DNA of 64,000 nucleotides from Streptomyces daqingensis (GCF_014645895.1 NZ_BMMP01000009.1:62001-126000); one strand, 5' to 3'. Shown: positions 1 to 6,952, counted from the stretch's first letter. The notes: a model not told the origin generated them from the sequence alone. Numbers and translations: made by a program.

Positions 1-62
1 ACCCTCAGCGCATCGGCGAGGGTGATCGGGTCCAGGCCCGCCATGGTGGCGGTGTTGCTCAT
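1..62 (-). CDS. Probable AICE replication initiator, N-terminal fragment
   Basis: Only the first 20 or so codons are inside the window; the gene runs off the left edge. The visible protein begins MSNTATMAGLDPITLADALR, which resembles the start of RepSA-type replication initiators of actinomycete integrative elements. Its ATG overlaps the stop codon of the preceding 63-residue gene as ATGA, so it is translationally coupled to the spread genes. Position downstream of tra and spd fits the usual AICE order tra-spd-rep-xis-int. The identification rests on about 20 residues plus context. Confidence 0.45.
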   Translation of the reverse strand, partial: MSNTATMAGLDPITLADALR

Positions 63-250
63 GCGCGGCCTCCGGCGACGAGGCGACGCATCAGGACGGT
101 GCCGGCACCGTGGCAGCTCTGGCAGATGACGGGGAGGGTGCGGCGGCTGCCGTCGGGGTTGCGGGTGCCGGTGTCGATGGCGACGACGGGGAAGCCGTCG
201 CAGTCGCCGCAGATGCGGGTGCGGGCGGGGGCAGGGGTGGGCTGGGTCAT
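59..250 (-). CDS. Small double CxxC zinc-ribbon protein of the AICE
   Basis: A 63-residue protein with two cysteine pairs: CGDC near residue 14 and CQSCHGAG near residue 43. The second pair is like half of a DnaJ-type zinc finger (CxxCxGxG). This spacing suggests a single structural zinc ion. It sits between the spd genes and the rep gene, with an ATGA overlap to rep, and small proteins of this kind are common in this slot of Streptomyces integrative plasmids. No enzymatic domain is visible. Its role, whether replication accessory or regulator, is not known. Confidence 0.6.
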   Translation of the reverse strand: MTQPTPAPARTRICGDCDGFPVVAIDTGTRNPDGSRRTLPVICQSCHGAGTVLMRRLVAGGRA

Positions 251-347
251 GATGGGTGTCCCTTCTGATCTCGCTTGGGTTGGTTGGGGGCCAGGGCCCT
301 GCCGGGGCGGCGGACGCTTGGCGGCTTTGGCCGCCCCGGAGGGCCGG

Positions 348-509
348 TCAGCTACGGAGGCCGTAGAGATCTCGCTGTAGAAGGCGGTGGTCCCGCTCCG
401 CCCGTTCTTCGGGCGAGTCGTGAACCTCTGGCATGTACCGCTCGGACTCCACGTCGAGAGTTGGCGCGTACTCCGGACCGAAGACGCGGGGATCGGCCGG
501 CTTGTCCAT
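348..509 (-). CDS. Small acidic hypothetical protein in the spd operon
   Basis: A 53-residue, highly charged protein starting MDKPADPRVFGPEYAPTL and ending LYGLRS. There are no cysteines and no membrane segment. Its ATG overlaps the TGA of the upstream 106-residue membrane gene as ATGA, a strong sign that it is really translated. The run of charged residues in the second half (SPEERAERDHRLLQRD) suggests a helix. I do not recognise the family. Its place in the transfer operon suggests a role in spread or replication. Confidence 0.55.
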   Translation of the reverse strand: MDKPADPRVFGPEYAPTLDVESERYMPEVHDSPEERAERDHRLLQRDLYGLRS

Positions 510-829
510 CAGCGAGCGCCCCCTTGCCGGTTGAGCAGTGAGCGCAGGACGACGGCGCAGACGGCGACGGATGCGGCGGTGACGGCGACGGCCAGGAGCA
601 GGGAGACCAGGACCGTGCCGACGACGAGTACGGCGCCCGCTCCCCCGGCGACGAGGGCAGCCACGGAGCCGGGCGTGAGCCGGGCCGGAGATGCAGCGAC
701 CGGGGCGGGAGCCTGAGCGGGCGGAACGGAGGGTGCCTGTGCCGTGTGGATGGCGGTGGGAGTGACCACCTGAGCGGCCGCCGTCATGCCGGTCGGGACC
801 GGGGTGTTGGGGTACTTGGGGCGGAGCAT
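509..829 (-). CDS. Small Spd-type membrane protein
   Basis: A 106-residue protein with a Pro/Ala-rich N-terminal half and one long hydrophobic stretch at roughly residues 55-95, enough for two closely spaced membrane helices, then a short basic tail (LLNRQGGAR). Small membrane proteins in this position are the Spd (spread) proteins, which help intramycelial spreading of Streptomyces conjugative elements after transfer. It is coupled to the next gene by an ATGA overlap. The Spd assignment comes from size, hydrophobicity and position, not from a diagnostic motif. Confidence 0.6.
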   Translation of the reverse strand: MLRPKYPNTPVPTGMTAAAQVVTPTAIHTAQAPSVPPAQAPAPVAASPARLTPGSVAALVAGGAGAVLVVGTVLVSLLLAVAVTAASVAVCAVVLRSLLNRQGGAR

Positions 830-843
830 GGCCGGGTCTCCTG

Positions 844-1038
844 TCAGTCGTTGGTGTCGTTGACGATCTGGGTGCCGGTGCGGGTGCCGCCCTCGATGGC
901 GGGAGCTAGGAAGGTGTCCGCCAGGAGGAAGCCGCCCAGGAGGAGCACGACGATGAGCCAGGTCGGTGGGCGGAAGAGGCGGATGCCGAAGTAGCCGACG
1001 AGCCCGACCACGGCGATCAGCGGAAGTTCGATGGTCAT
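844..1038 (-). CDS. Small two-helix membrane protein of the transfer operon
   Basis: A 64-residue protein starting MTIELPLIAVVGLVGYFG. Two hydrophobic helices (about residues 5-20 and 27-45) are separated by RLFRPPTW. The start was chosen at the ATG preceded by an AAGGAGA-type ribosome-binding site, not at the longer upstream ORF. Short proteins of this type sit between the spdB-like gene and the mobile element transfer protein in Streptomyces AICEs. It is probably another spread protein acting in the membrane. Confidence 0.6.
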   Translation of the reverse strand: MTIELPLIAVVGLVGYFGIRLFRPPTWLIVVLLLGGFLLADTFLAPAIEGGTRTGTQIVNDTND

Positions 1039-1052
1039 CAGCAGGTCTCCTT

Positions 1053-1247
1053 TCAGCGGACGCGGCAGCGGTGGGTGCGGGCGGCGAGCTGGGCGGCGGT
1101 GCGTGTCCCGTAGTTGGCGGACCATCCGCAGCGTTCGGCGGTGCACACGGCGGCGTGGACGGTCTGGCCGGTGCGGCGGGATCGGGTGGTGCCGATCTGC
1201 ACGGGGCCGATGCGTTCGACGGAGTGGAAGAAGTCGCGGGCAGGCAT
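1053..1247 (-). CDS. Mobile element transfer protein
   Basis: A 64-residue basic protein of the family named mobile element transfer protein in Streptomyces. Recognisable features are the N-terminal MPARDFFHSVERIGPVQIGT, then VHAAVCTAERCGWSANYG with two cysteines, and the basic C-terminus THRCRVR. Three cysteines in all. It is co-directional with the spd genes, and the upstream AAAGGACA gives a plausible ribosome-binding site. Its exact biochemical job in conjugation is not established. The family assignment is fairly secure. Confidence 0.75.
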   Translation of the reverse strand: MPARDFFHSVERIGPVQIGTTRSRRTGQTVHAAVCTAERCGWSANYGTRTAAQLAARTHRCRVR

Positions 1248-1266
1248 GACGCGTTGTCCTTTCTGA

Positions 1267-1968
1267 TCAGGTGAGTTGGGTTGCGATGGCCTCGGCCAGC
1301 GGCGCGGGGACGCCGAGGCGGGAGCGGAGGGTGTCCGTGCCGATCGGCTCGCCGGTCTGTGCGCGGTGGGAGTCGGCGAGCTTCCGCGCGTGCTCGACCA
1401 GAGCCGGAGGCACACCCGCAGCCGCAGCAGGCGCCGGTACCGGGGCCGACTCAGCCGGGATCGGAGCCGGTGAGGGCTCGATCTCCGGTGCAGGCTCAGC
1501 CAGTTCGGGCCGCTCGACCGACACCGCAGACGCGGGCGCAGGCTCCGAAGCCTCCTCGACCGGCACCGGAGAGGCAGCCGCGGGCTCCTCTGCTTCGGGG
1601 GGTGTGGTGTGGGCGAGGAGGGTTCCGCCGAAGAAGGCAAGTGCGGGCCATCCGGCGACGAGGATGCGCAGCCAGGCAGGTACTTCCTGCACGTTGAGGA
1701 GTCCGGCGGTTGCGACGTTGGCGCCGAGTGAGGCGGCCAGGGCGATGGAGAACCAGCACCAGGCCACCCGTGCCGAGGCTTCGGCGGCGCGGAGGGTGCG
1801 GATGCGGCGCCAGGCGGCGACGAGCAGGAGGTCGACGCTGATGGGGTAGGCCCAGGCTTTCCAGCCGTCCTGTCCGGCAGCGGCGGCGATGTCGTGGAGG
1901 TGCGCGAAGGACAGGGCTCCGGCGATGACCGCTTGCACGAGCACGGCGTCCAGGCGGATCGAGCGCAT
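1267..1968 (-). CDS. SpdB-like DUF2637 spread protein
   Basis: A 233-residue membrane protein. The N-terminal half holds about four hydrophobic helices with the DUF2637 pattern (AVIAGALSFAHLHDIAAAAGQ, WAYPISVDLLLVAAWRR, ALAASLGANVATAG). The C-terminal half, from about residue 125, is a low-complexity Pro/Ala/Glu linker followed by a basic helical tail ending LAEAIATQLT. The start was set at the ATG with GGGAGGAGA just upstream; a longer ORF begins 22 codons earlier. DUF2637 proteins of AICEs are annotated as spread proteins that cooperate with the Tra translocase at hyphal septa. Confidence 0.75.
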   Translation of the reverse strand: MRSIRLDAVLVQAVIAGALSFAHLHDIAAAAGQDGWKAWAYPISVDLLLVAAWRRIRTLRAAEASARVAWCWFSIALAASLGANVATAGLLNVQEVPAWLRILVAGWPALAFFGGTLLAHTTPPEAEEPAAASPVPVEEASEPAPASAVSVERPELAEPAPEIEPSPAPIPAESAPVPAPAAAAGVPPALVEHARKLADSHRAQTGEPIGTDTLRSRLGVPAPLAEAIATQLT

Positions 1969-2057
1969 TGGCTTCTCCTCCCTTCCAGGTGTTTCGGGCG
2001 TGGGTGGGGTAGGGACGCGGCGCGAGGCGGTCACGCCAACCGGAATCGGGGTATGGG

Positions 2058-3401
2058 TCAGGCTGCTTCGGAGATGTGCTCGACAGCCTTGAGCGATGCG
2101 GCCAAGGTGGGCCGGTAGTCGGCGAGTTCGGGCAGGTCCGGGGTGAGGTCTGCGTGCTGGTTGCAGAGGTTGACCGCGTCCCGCAGCGAGGTGAGCGGGG
2201 TCCTGGTGGTCATCCAGCCGCCGGTGGAGTCGCCGACGATGGCGGTGCCGGGCCGGTGGTCGGGGATCTGGACCGTGGCGAGGACGGCGTCCGGGGAGAT
2301 GTCGGCGAAGGCCATGTTCGCCGAGGCTTCGTCGTTGACCCGGTGGGCGACCCTGCCGGTGAGCTGGGCACGGAGCAGGGTGATGCCCTTACCCAGGTCG
2401 GAGCCGAAGCGCTGACCGCAGATCTCCACGTAGATGCCGGCGGCCCGGCCCAGCTGCACCAGCCGCACGAGGGCGGTGATGATGGCGTCGCGGCGCTTCT
2501 CCTCCGACTTGCTGGCGTAGAGGGCGAGTTCGGCGACCTCATCGACCAGCAGCACCACGGGTGTGGGCCGCAGAGCTTCCGGGAGTCCCCAGATGTCGGC
2601 GGTGATCTCCGCATCCGGCACGTCCGAGCTGATGCGCTGCTCTGCCCGGATCACCTCATAGGTCGCCGCCATCCGCTCCACCAACGCATCCAGCAGACCG
2701 AGCGCGTCATCGGGATTGTCGGCCAGCGCGGAGAACCGCCGGGCGAGCGGCCCGAGTTCCACGCCGTTCTTGCAGTCGATCCCCACCAGGGCAACCGGCT
2801 GCGATGCGAGAGCAGCGACGAGACGGCGCTGGTAGACGGACTTGCCCGACTGCGTGGCGCCGATGTTCAGCTCGTGCGGAGTCTGCCGGTAGTCCCGGTA
2901 GCGCACGGAGCCGTCCTCACACAGCGAGACCGGCACCCGCAGCAGGTCCGAGTCACAACGGGCGGGCATGTGGACGCGCTTGAGCACGTCGTATCCGGTC
3001 ATCCGCAGCTCGACCACACCTGCCTTGACCTCACGGGCGGAGACACCCTGCATGCCGAAGGAGTGCCGCAGCCGGTCAGCCGAGGCGGCGAAGTCGAACG
3101 CGTCCTGACCAGGCCGCAGCTTCACCCGCAGCACCAGCCCAGTCCGAGTCACCTTGAGCCGCCGGATCTGCGGAACACGCGACGCAGGCACCTCAGTGCG
3201 GGTGGCCCGAGCCATGGCGAGACGCAGGCGGGAGGGCGGGACGGTCAGGCCGCAGGCTTCCATGACCGAGGCCCAGCGGAACCGCAGCCGGATCACGGCG
3301 ACCAGGGCGCCGATGCTCAGCCAGTACCAGGCCGGGCGGAGCCACCGAAGCAGCCCCGCCGTGCCCAGGATGACCGCAGCAGCGATCGTCAGCGTCGTCA
3401 T
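2058..3401 (-). CDS. FtsK/SpoIIIE-type conjugative DNA translocase (TraSA-like)
   Basis: A 447-residue protein with a short membrane anchor near the N-terminus (about residues 1-45) and an FtsK/SpoIIIE ATPase domain. The Walker A motif is GATQSGKS at about residue 185 and the Walker B region is VVLLVDEVAEL at about residue 280. In Streptomyces a single protein of this kind moves double-stranded DNA between mycelia, in contrast to the type IV systems of other bacteria. The start lies 2 nt after the stop of the upstream regulator gene, so the two are co-transcribed. Length and architecture match pSAM2 TraSA. Confidence 0.88.
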   Translation of the reverse strand: MTTLTIAAAVILGTAGLLRWLRPAWYWLSIGALVAVIRLRFRWASVMEACGLTVPPSRLRLAMARATRTEVPASRVPQIRRLKVTRTGLVLRVKLRPGQDAFDFAASADRLRHSFGMQGVSAREVKAGVVELRMTGYDVLKRVHMPARCDSDLLRVPVSLCEDGSVRYRDYRQTPHELNIGATQSGKSVYQRRLVAALASQPVALVGIDCKNGVELGPLARRFSALADNPDDALGLLDALVERMAATYEVIRAEQRISSDVPDAEITADIWGLPEALRPTPVVLLVDEVAELALYASKSEEKRRDAIITALVRLVQLGRAAGIYVEICGQRFGSDLGKGITLLRAQLTGRVAHRVNDEASANMAFADISPDAVLATVQIPDHRPGTAIVGDSTGGWMTTRTPLTSLRDAVNLCNQHADLTPDLPELADYRPTLAASLKAVEHISEAA

Positions 3402-3403
3402 GA

Positions 3404-3754
3404 TCAGGCCGCCTTCGCACCAGCGTCGGCGAGGGAGGTGACCGCGACGGCGCGGAAGCTGATGCCGTGCCGCTTCTGGCCGTTGAACTCGTTCTCCCAC
3501 GGCCGGGCCACCAGACCGGTCAGGGCCACCGGGGTGCCCATGGCGAGATCGGCCGGGACACCGGATTCGGGGATGACGACGGTCATGATCTCGGCGTTGC
3601 CGTCCAGGACGAACATCACGTCCACGGTCATCAGCTTGGCGCCGGTCTCACGGTCCAGCGCGATCTCACCGGTCTGCCGGTTGGCCACCTTCGGCTGCGG
3701 AGGCTGAGCCGCCATGATCGAAGCGGCGGAAGTGTCGACGGGAATCTGACGCAT
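3404..3754 (-). CDS. SCO3933-family regulatory protein of AICE
   Basis: A 116-residue protein with the conserved start MRQIPVDTSAASIMAAQPPQ and the conserved C-terminal block LVARPWENEFNGQKRHGISF. It belongs to the SCO3933-type family found directly upstream of tra in Streptomyces integrative elements. It is the first gene of the minus-strand transfer operon and faces the divergent GntR repressor across a 143-nt region carrying two palindromes. No DNA-binding motif is visible, so the regulatory label is by family name. An oligosaccharide-binding-like beta fold is possible. Confidence 0.7.
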   Translation of the reverse strand: MRQIPVDTSAASIMAAQPPQPKVANRQTGEIALDRETGAKLMTVDVMFVLDGNAEIMTVVIPESGVPADLAMGTPVALTGLVARPWENEFNGQKRHGISFRAVAVTSLADAGAKAA

Positions 3755-3793
3755 GAGCGTGCTCCTTGATCCAGGGACAGTGAGTCATCGTCT

Positions 3794-3811
3794 GCATTGT
3801 TTGAACAATGC
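3794..3811. promoter_or_regulatory. Palindromic operator 1 in tra/korSA divergent region
   Basis: A perfect 18-bp palindrome with arms GCATTGTT and AACAATGC around a TG centre. It lies between the divergent transfer operon and the GntR gene and shares its framework with the site at 3863-3880. By analogy with pSAM2, where the GntR protein KorSA represses its own gene and the activator gene, these are likely operators of the 3898 gene product. Confidence 0.6.
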
Positions 3812-3862
3812 GAACAGTTGAGATGATGACGCGGTGTGCCCCTGGCGTCAAGAGCATTGGTT

Positions 3863-3880
3863 GCATTGGCTGGACAATGT
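3863..3880. promoter_or_regulatory. Operator 2, variant of the 3794 palindrome
   Basis: GCATTG and CAATGT flank a six-base centre (GCTGGA) with the same 18-bp spacing as operator 1, 69 bp centre to centre. A third half-site, GCATTGG, starts at 3854. The site lies 17 bp before the GntR start codon, a position suited to autorepression. Confidence 0.5.
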
Positions 3881-3897
3881 GAACGACCAGCGGTTTC

Positions 3898-4686
3898 ATG
3901 GAGGGCATGGCAGTCAAGAAGGTCGGACGCGGCACGTACAAGCAGCAGATCTCTGACGACCTGCGTCAGCAGATCGCGGACGGCACGCTTGCGCCCGGCG
4001 CCAAGCTGCCAACGGAGGCCAAGCTCACGGACCAGTACGGCGTCACCCGCGGGACCGTGCGAGCAGCCCTGGAGATCCTGGTCAACGAGGGATTGATCAT
4101 CTCTGCCCGGCCGGTTGGCCACTTCGTACGGGATCGGAAGCCGATGGTCGTCCGCCCTCAGGCGGAGTTCCGTCCCCGGCCGTACACGCCGGAGATGGAC
4201 GCCTTCATGACCGAGCACGAAGGCAGAGCCCCGGATCAGAAGATCGAGGTCAGCATCTGGGAGCCGTCCGGTGAGGTAGCGAAGCGCCTGCAACTGGAGT
4301 CGGGCGAACTCGTGGTGGCCCGCCGGCGCGTTCGGCATCTCGATGGCGAGCCGTTCAACATCAACGACAGCTTCTTCCCGCTCGACCTCGTGCGGGACTC
4401 AGCCATCATGCGTCCGGAGAACATCACCCCAGGTGCCAACGAGACGTTGGCTGAACTGGGCTTCCGTCAAGTCCGAGCCATCGATGAGATCTACGTCCGG
4501 ATGCCCACGCCAGATGAAGTTCGTCGCCTCGAACTTGGCCCCGGGACCCCCGTGGCGTACCACGTGTGTACGGGCTACACCGAAGATGGCAAGCCTGTGC
4601 GCGTCGCGATCTCTGTCTATCCAGGGGACCGACACGTGATCTCGTACGAGCGGCGCCGAGAGGCACAGCCGGACAGTGAAGCATGA
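3898..4686 (+). CDS. KorSA-like GntR/UTRA transcriptional repressor
   Basis: A 262-residue GntR-family regulator. The winged-helix DNA-binding domain covers about residues 10-75 (YKQQISDDLRQQIADGTL, then DQYGVTRGTVRAALEILVNE). A UTRA ligand-sensing domain fills about residues 95-250. In pSAM2 the GntR-type KorSA keeps replication and transfer genes off. Position and divergent orientation here suggest the same role for this element. The first ATG is used; an alternative ATG at 3907 (MAVKKVGRGTY) is almost as good because GGAGG lies just before it. The last codons overlap the acetyltransferase gene as ATGA. Confidence 0.82.
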   Translation: MEGMAVKKVGRGTYKQQISDDLRQQIADGTLAPGAKLPTEAKLTDQYGVTRGTVRAALEILVNEGLIISARPVGHFVRDRKPMVVRPQAEFRPRPYTPEMDAFMTEHEGRAPDQKIEVSIWEPSGEVAKRLQLESGELVVARRRVRHLDGEPFNINDSFFPLDLVRDSAIMRPENITPGANETLAELGFRQVRAIDEIYVRMPTPDEVRRLELGPGTPVAYHVCTGYTEDGKPVRVAISVYPGDRHVISYERRREAQPDSEA

Positions 4687-5180
4687 CGGGCATGGAGATC
4701 AGGGCAGCCAGGCCCGATGAACTGGCAGTCGTTGAGGGGCTGTTGGTCGAGGCATCCGAGTGGCTCGCTTCGCGAGGGATCGATCAATGGCAGTTCCCTC
4801 CGCACCGGGACCGCATCGAGCATGCGTTGAGCCACGGGGAGTGCTTCCTTCTCGTTGAGGCTCACCAGGCCCTTGGCACCATCACGGTCGACGAGCACGC
4901 GGACCCCGAGTTCTGGCGAGACACCGACCACCCTCATGACGCGTTGTACGTGCACCGCATGGCCATGAGCCGGACAGCGGCCGGCAGGGACTTGGGTGGC
5001 GTCATGCTCGACTGGGCAGCCAAACGCGCCGCCCAGCAGGGGAAGAAGTGGCTTCGTCTGGACGCCTGGAAGGACAACGCTGGGCTGCACCGCTACTACC
5101 GCGATCACGGCTTCGACTTCGTCAGGAAGGTCGACCTAGGACACCGCCGCTCGGGAGCCCTCTTCCAGAGAGCCACGTAG
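4683..5180 (+). CDS. GNAT family N-acetyltransferase
   Basis: A 165-residue GNAT fold protein. The N-terminal strand-helix (MEIRAARPDELAVVEGLLVE) is typical, as are the central YVHRMAMSRTAAGRDLGGVMLDWA region, where the acetyl-CoA binding loop normally reads R/QxxGxG/A, and a C-terminal LRLDAWKDNAGLHRYYRDHGF. It overlaps the repressor gene by 4 nt, so the two are coupled. The pSAM2 regulatory region carries a Nudix gene (pif), so an acetyltransferase in this position is a different accessory. The substrate is unknown; a role in immunity to re-entry or in modifying an antibiotic or a toxin is speculation. Confidence 0.8.
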   Translation: MTGMEIRAARPDELAVVEGLLVEASEWLASRGIDQWQFPPHRDRIEHALSHGECFLLVEAHQALGTITVDEHADPEFWRDTDHPHDALYVHRMAMSRTAAGRDLGGVMLDWAAKRAAQQGKKWLRLDAWKDNAGLHRYYRDHGFDFVRKVDLGHRRSGALFQRAT

Positions 5181-5653
5181 ACAGCGCGGTAAGACTTTCC
5201 CTACTTCATCAAGGGCTCGCTCCGCTCGCCGCGCGGCCCGGCTTGCCGCCGGGCCGACGCTCATGTCTCCGCCCCGCTCCGGCCCGGCCGCCGGCCCGCG
5301 CGCGGAGGCAAGCCACAGAAGAGGGGCGCCATCGTGGCTGGGACGGCCGACTCCACGGCTTTACGGAGCCAACTTGGAGCGAGCCTCTACGATCATGGCC
5401 CAGATCGGGCTATTGCGGGCAGGCGAGGAGCCAGCCCGATTCGCGGAAGCGTAAGGGCCATGATCTCTCGCTCCAAGCCAGCTCCACCCCAAAGCCGTTG
5501 CGCCGACCTCAGGGGCGGTGCGCAACCTGAGCACACTCGCAACGTCGCGTGCCGTGTGCGCTAATGTTGTGTACCATCACGGTGTTACCTCAACCATACG
5601 GGTGGCCTAGGCCAGATGTAGGGTTGAGGCAAGACAACAAGGGCCACAAGAAG
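5181..5653. other. Gene-free stretch at the right end of the AICE arm
   Basis: About 470 bases without a convincing gene. The first half is very GC-rich and contains the short hairpin CCCGGCTTGCCGCCGGG near 5238. Short ORFs on the plus strand lack ribosome-binding sites and family resemblance. From about 5540 the base composition becomes more AT-rich toward the small peptide gene on the other strand. Confidence 0.5.
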
Positions 5654-5684
5654 ACCCGCCCCCCTGTGGGAGCAGGGGGAACGG
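5654..5684 (-). terminator. Hairpin terminator after the small peptide gene
   Basis: CCCGCCCCCCTG and CAGGGGGAACGGG form a strong stem (one bulged base) around the loop TGGGAG, starting about 10 nt past the peptide stop codon. On the minus strand it is followed by the pyrimidine-rich TCTTCTTG, as expected for an intrinsic terminator. Confidence 0.55.
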
Positions 5685-5693
5685 GCCGGATCG

Positions 5694-5807
5694 CTAGAGC
5701 GAGTTCATCAGACGCACGATCAGAAGACCCAACCTGATCAACAGGTTGGCGACCTTGATCAACAGATTGATCAGCGCCCACCGATCCTTCTTGTGACCGT
5801 CACACAT
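5694..5807 (-). CDS. 37-residue cationic amphipathic small peptide
   Basis: A short gene with an excellent ribosome-binding site (GAGGAGGTG eight bases before ATG). The product begins MCDGHKKDRW and continues as one Leu/Ile-rich helix with a basic residue roughly every seven positions (LINLLIK, NLLIRLG, LLIVRLM), ending NSL. It has no cleavable signal and a net positive charge. Peptides of this look include type I toxins, holin-like peptides and leaderless bacteriocins. A hairpin lies upstream (5866-5901) and a terminator downstream, so it has its own transcription unit. No family is recognised; function is open. Confidence 0.55.
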   Translation of the reverse strand: MCDGHKKDRWALINLLIKVANLLIRLGLLIVRLMNSL

Positions 5808-5865
5808 ATTGAATTCACCTCCTCGGGTTATGACTTTGCGGTCCCGCGGGGGTGACTCGTTGCGT

Positions 5866-5901
5866 GAGAGCCGATCCCAGGGTACATGGTGATCGGCTCT
5901 C
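5866..5901. repeat. 11-bp inverted repeat upstream of the small peptide gene
   Basis: GAGAGCCGATC and its exact reverse complement enclose a 14-nt loop. On the minus strand it lies about 60 nt before the peptide start codon, so it is either the terminator of an upstream transcript or a structured 5' leader of the peptide mRNA. There is no T-tract. Confidence 0.55.
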
Positions 5902-6078
5902 GCTGTTCACATTCGAATACACGTGCCAGGCAGAGCAGTTGGCGGCATGACAGTCTCCGATGCGCGGCAACTCTCGGCACCCCTAAGCTACGGATCAGAA
6001 GGTGCCGTGCCCCTCGCGTGCCCCATCCAGCGGGAAACAGCGGGGAACCACGGTCACCTGCGGGCAGCGCCCCACGAC

Positions 6079-6115
6079 AACGGCCCCCGACCAATTTCCC
6101 TGGTCGGGGGCCGTT
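6079..6115. terminator. Perfect 15-bp hairpin terminator beside the tRNA-Ser fragment
   Basis: Two perfectly complementary 15-nt arms (first arm AACGGCCCCCGACCA) surround the loop ATTTCCC, with GTTTC on the plus side. It lies 15 nt beyond the 3' end of the minus-strand tRNA-Ser fragment, the normal place for the terminator of that tRNA gene. Its survival suggests that tRNA 3' end and terminator moved as one unit. Confidence 0.75.
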
Positions 6116-6130
6116 TCACTGCTCAGCGAG

Positions 6131-6186
6131 CGGAGGCGGTGGGATTCGAACCCACGGTGAGGGATCACCTCACGACGGTTTTCAAG
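6131..6186 (-). pseudogene. 3' part of tRNA-Ser (UGA), probable att core
   Basis: Read on the minus strand, the sequence runs from an anticodon loop CTTGAAA (anticodon TGA) through a long class II variable arm (GTGAGG-TGAT-CCCTCAC), a T-arm (GTGGG-TTCGAAT-CCCAC) and the acceptor strand CGCCTCC with discriminator G. No matching 5' half follows upstream: the expected GGAGGCG and D-arm are absent and the 5' anticodon stem does not pair. A tRNA cut exactly at the anticodon loop is the usual footprint of a tyrosine integrase that recombines in the tRNA 3' half, so this is most likely one att site. Confidence 0.75.
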
Positions 6187-6751
6187 ATCGATCACTGGGC
6201 TGCAACGGTCGAATGGACCGCCAGCTGGCAAACGAACCGTCTCGTGAGCGCACTCCGTGAAGATCGCCGTGGAACAGCACCACCGCTTCAGGTCTACGTG
6301 CAGGGGGATCGGCGAGGTAGGCGTTGACGTGATCCCACGTCTGCATTTCTGGTGTGAGCTGCTCGTACCACGACAAGCCGCGTGTGTTGCAGTCTCTGCA
6401 CAGCAGTCCTCGTACGCACTCTCCGCACGAGGACGGGCCTGGACAGCAGGCGTGGTCGTGGTCGATGTGCCACCACGACGGCCCCTCCCAGAAGTCACCA
6501 CAGACGCTGCCACACAGCGGACATGTGTCGTCTTGGGCTCTGAGGATCGCATTGACGCGAGCGCGGGTCAGCTTGTGCCGGCGCGCTTGCCGTCCTGCGT
6601 TGCGGCACTCCGGGCACACCCTGCCCTTGGGGCCCGCATCCACGCGCCAGAGCTTGTCCGAACACGTCGCACACGGCTCTAAAGTTTCCACCCAAGCGTC
6701 GAACTCCTCTTGGGTAAGCTCGGCGATCTCTCCGTCGGTCAGCCAATCCAC
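6182..6751 (-). CDS. Recombination endonuclease VII-like HNH nuclease
   Basis: A 189-residue protein of the phage T4 endonuclease VII type. It has an N-terminal zinc-binding module (CATC and CPEC, about residues 27-51). The central CPLCG, WHIDHDH with CC, and CVRGLLCRDCNTRGL together form the zinc-bound His-Me finger active site, with the DHDH histidines as catalytic candidates. Such nucleases cut branched DNA or flank phage and integrative-element att sites. The last codons run into the tRNA-Ser fragment, so the C-terminal tail (PLQPSDRS) may have been created by the integration junction. Confidence 0.8.
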   Translation of the reverse strand: MDWLTDGEIAELTQEEFDAWVETLEPCATCSDKLWRVDAGPKGRVCPECRNAGRQARRHKLTRARVNAILRAQDDTCPLCGSVCGDFWEGPSWWHIDHDHACCPGPSSCGECVRGLLCRDCNTRGLSWYEQLTPEMQTWDHVNAYLADPPARRPEAVVLFHGDLHGVRSRDGSFASWRSIRPLQPSDRS

Positions 6752-6837
6752 GACCGCAGGCTAGGCATCGCCACCGACAATCGGTAAGCCAAGTGCAGGG
6801 GGCCTACTACAGCGTGTTGAGGTCAACCCGTTTAGGA

Positions 6838-6872
6838 GTGGTTGCTGTACAGCAGCGAAGTACAGCAACCAC
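6838..6872. repeat. 13-bp perfect inverted repeat
   Basis: GTGGTTGCTGTAC and GTACAGCAACCAC surround a 9-nt loop. It stands 87 bp from the endonuclease gene start, in its upstream region, with no T-tract on either side. It may be an operator or a recombination-related site. Confidence 0.6.
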
Positions 6873-6952
6873 CGCGACCGCTGCCGGACGGTGGTGGCTT
6901 CAGATGGCCAGCTGACCGGGCGAGGTGACCTCAGCGACCGTCGTGCCCATAG

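Noticed and set aside
5334-5564. Plus-strand ORF in the AICE border zone
   Set aside because: No ribosome-binding site, no recognisable family and a composition like noncoding DNA; it crosses the opposite-strand region with better signals.
6131-6220. Complete tRNA-Ser gene
   Set aside because: The acceptor 5' strand, D-arm and 5' anticodon stem are not present upstream of the anticodon loop, so only a 3' fragment can be supported.
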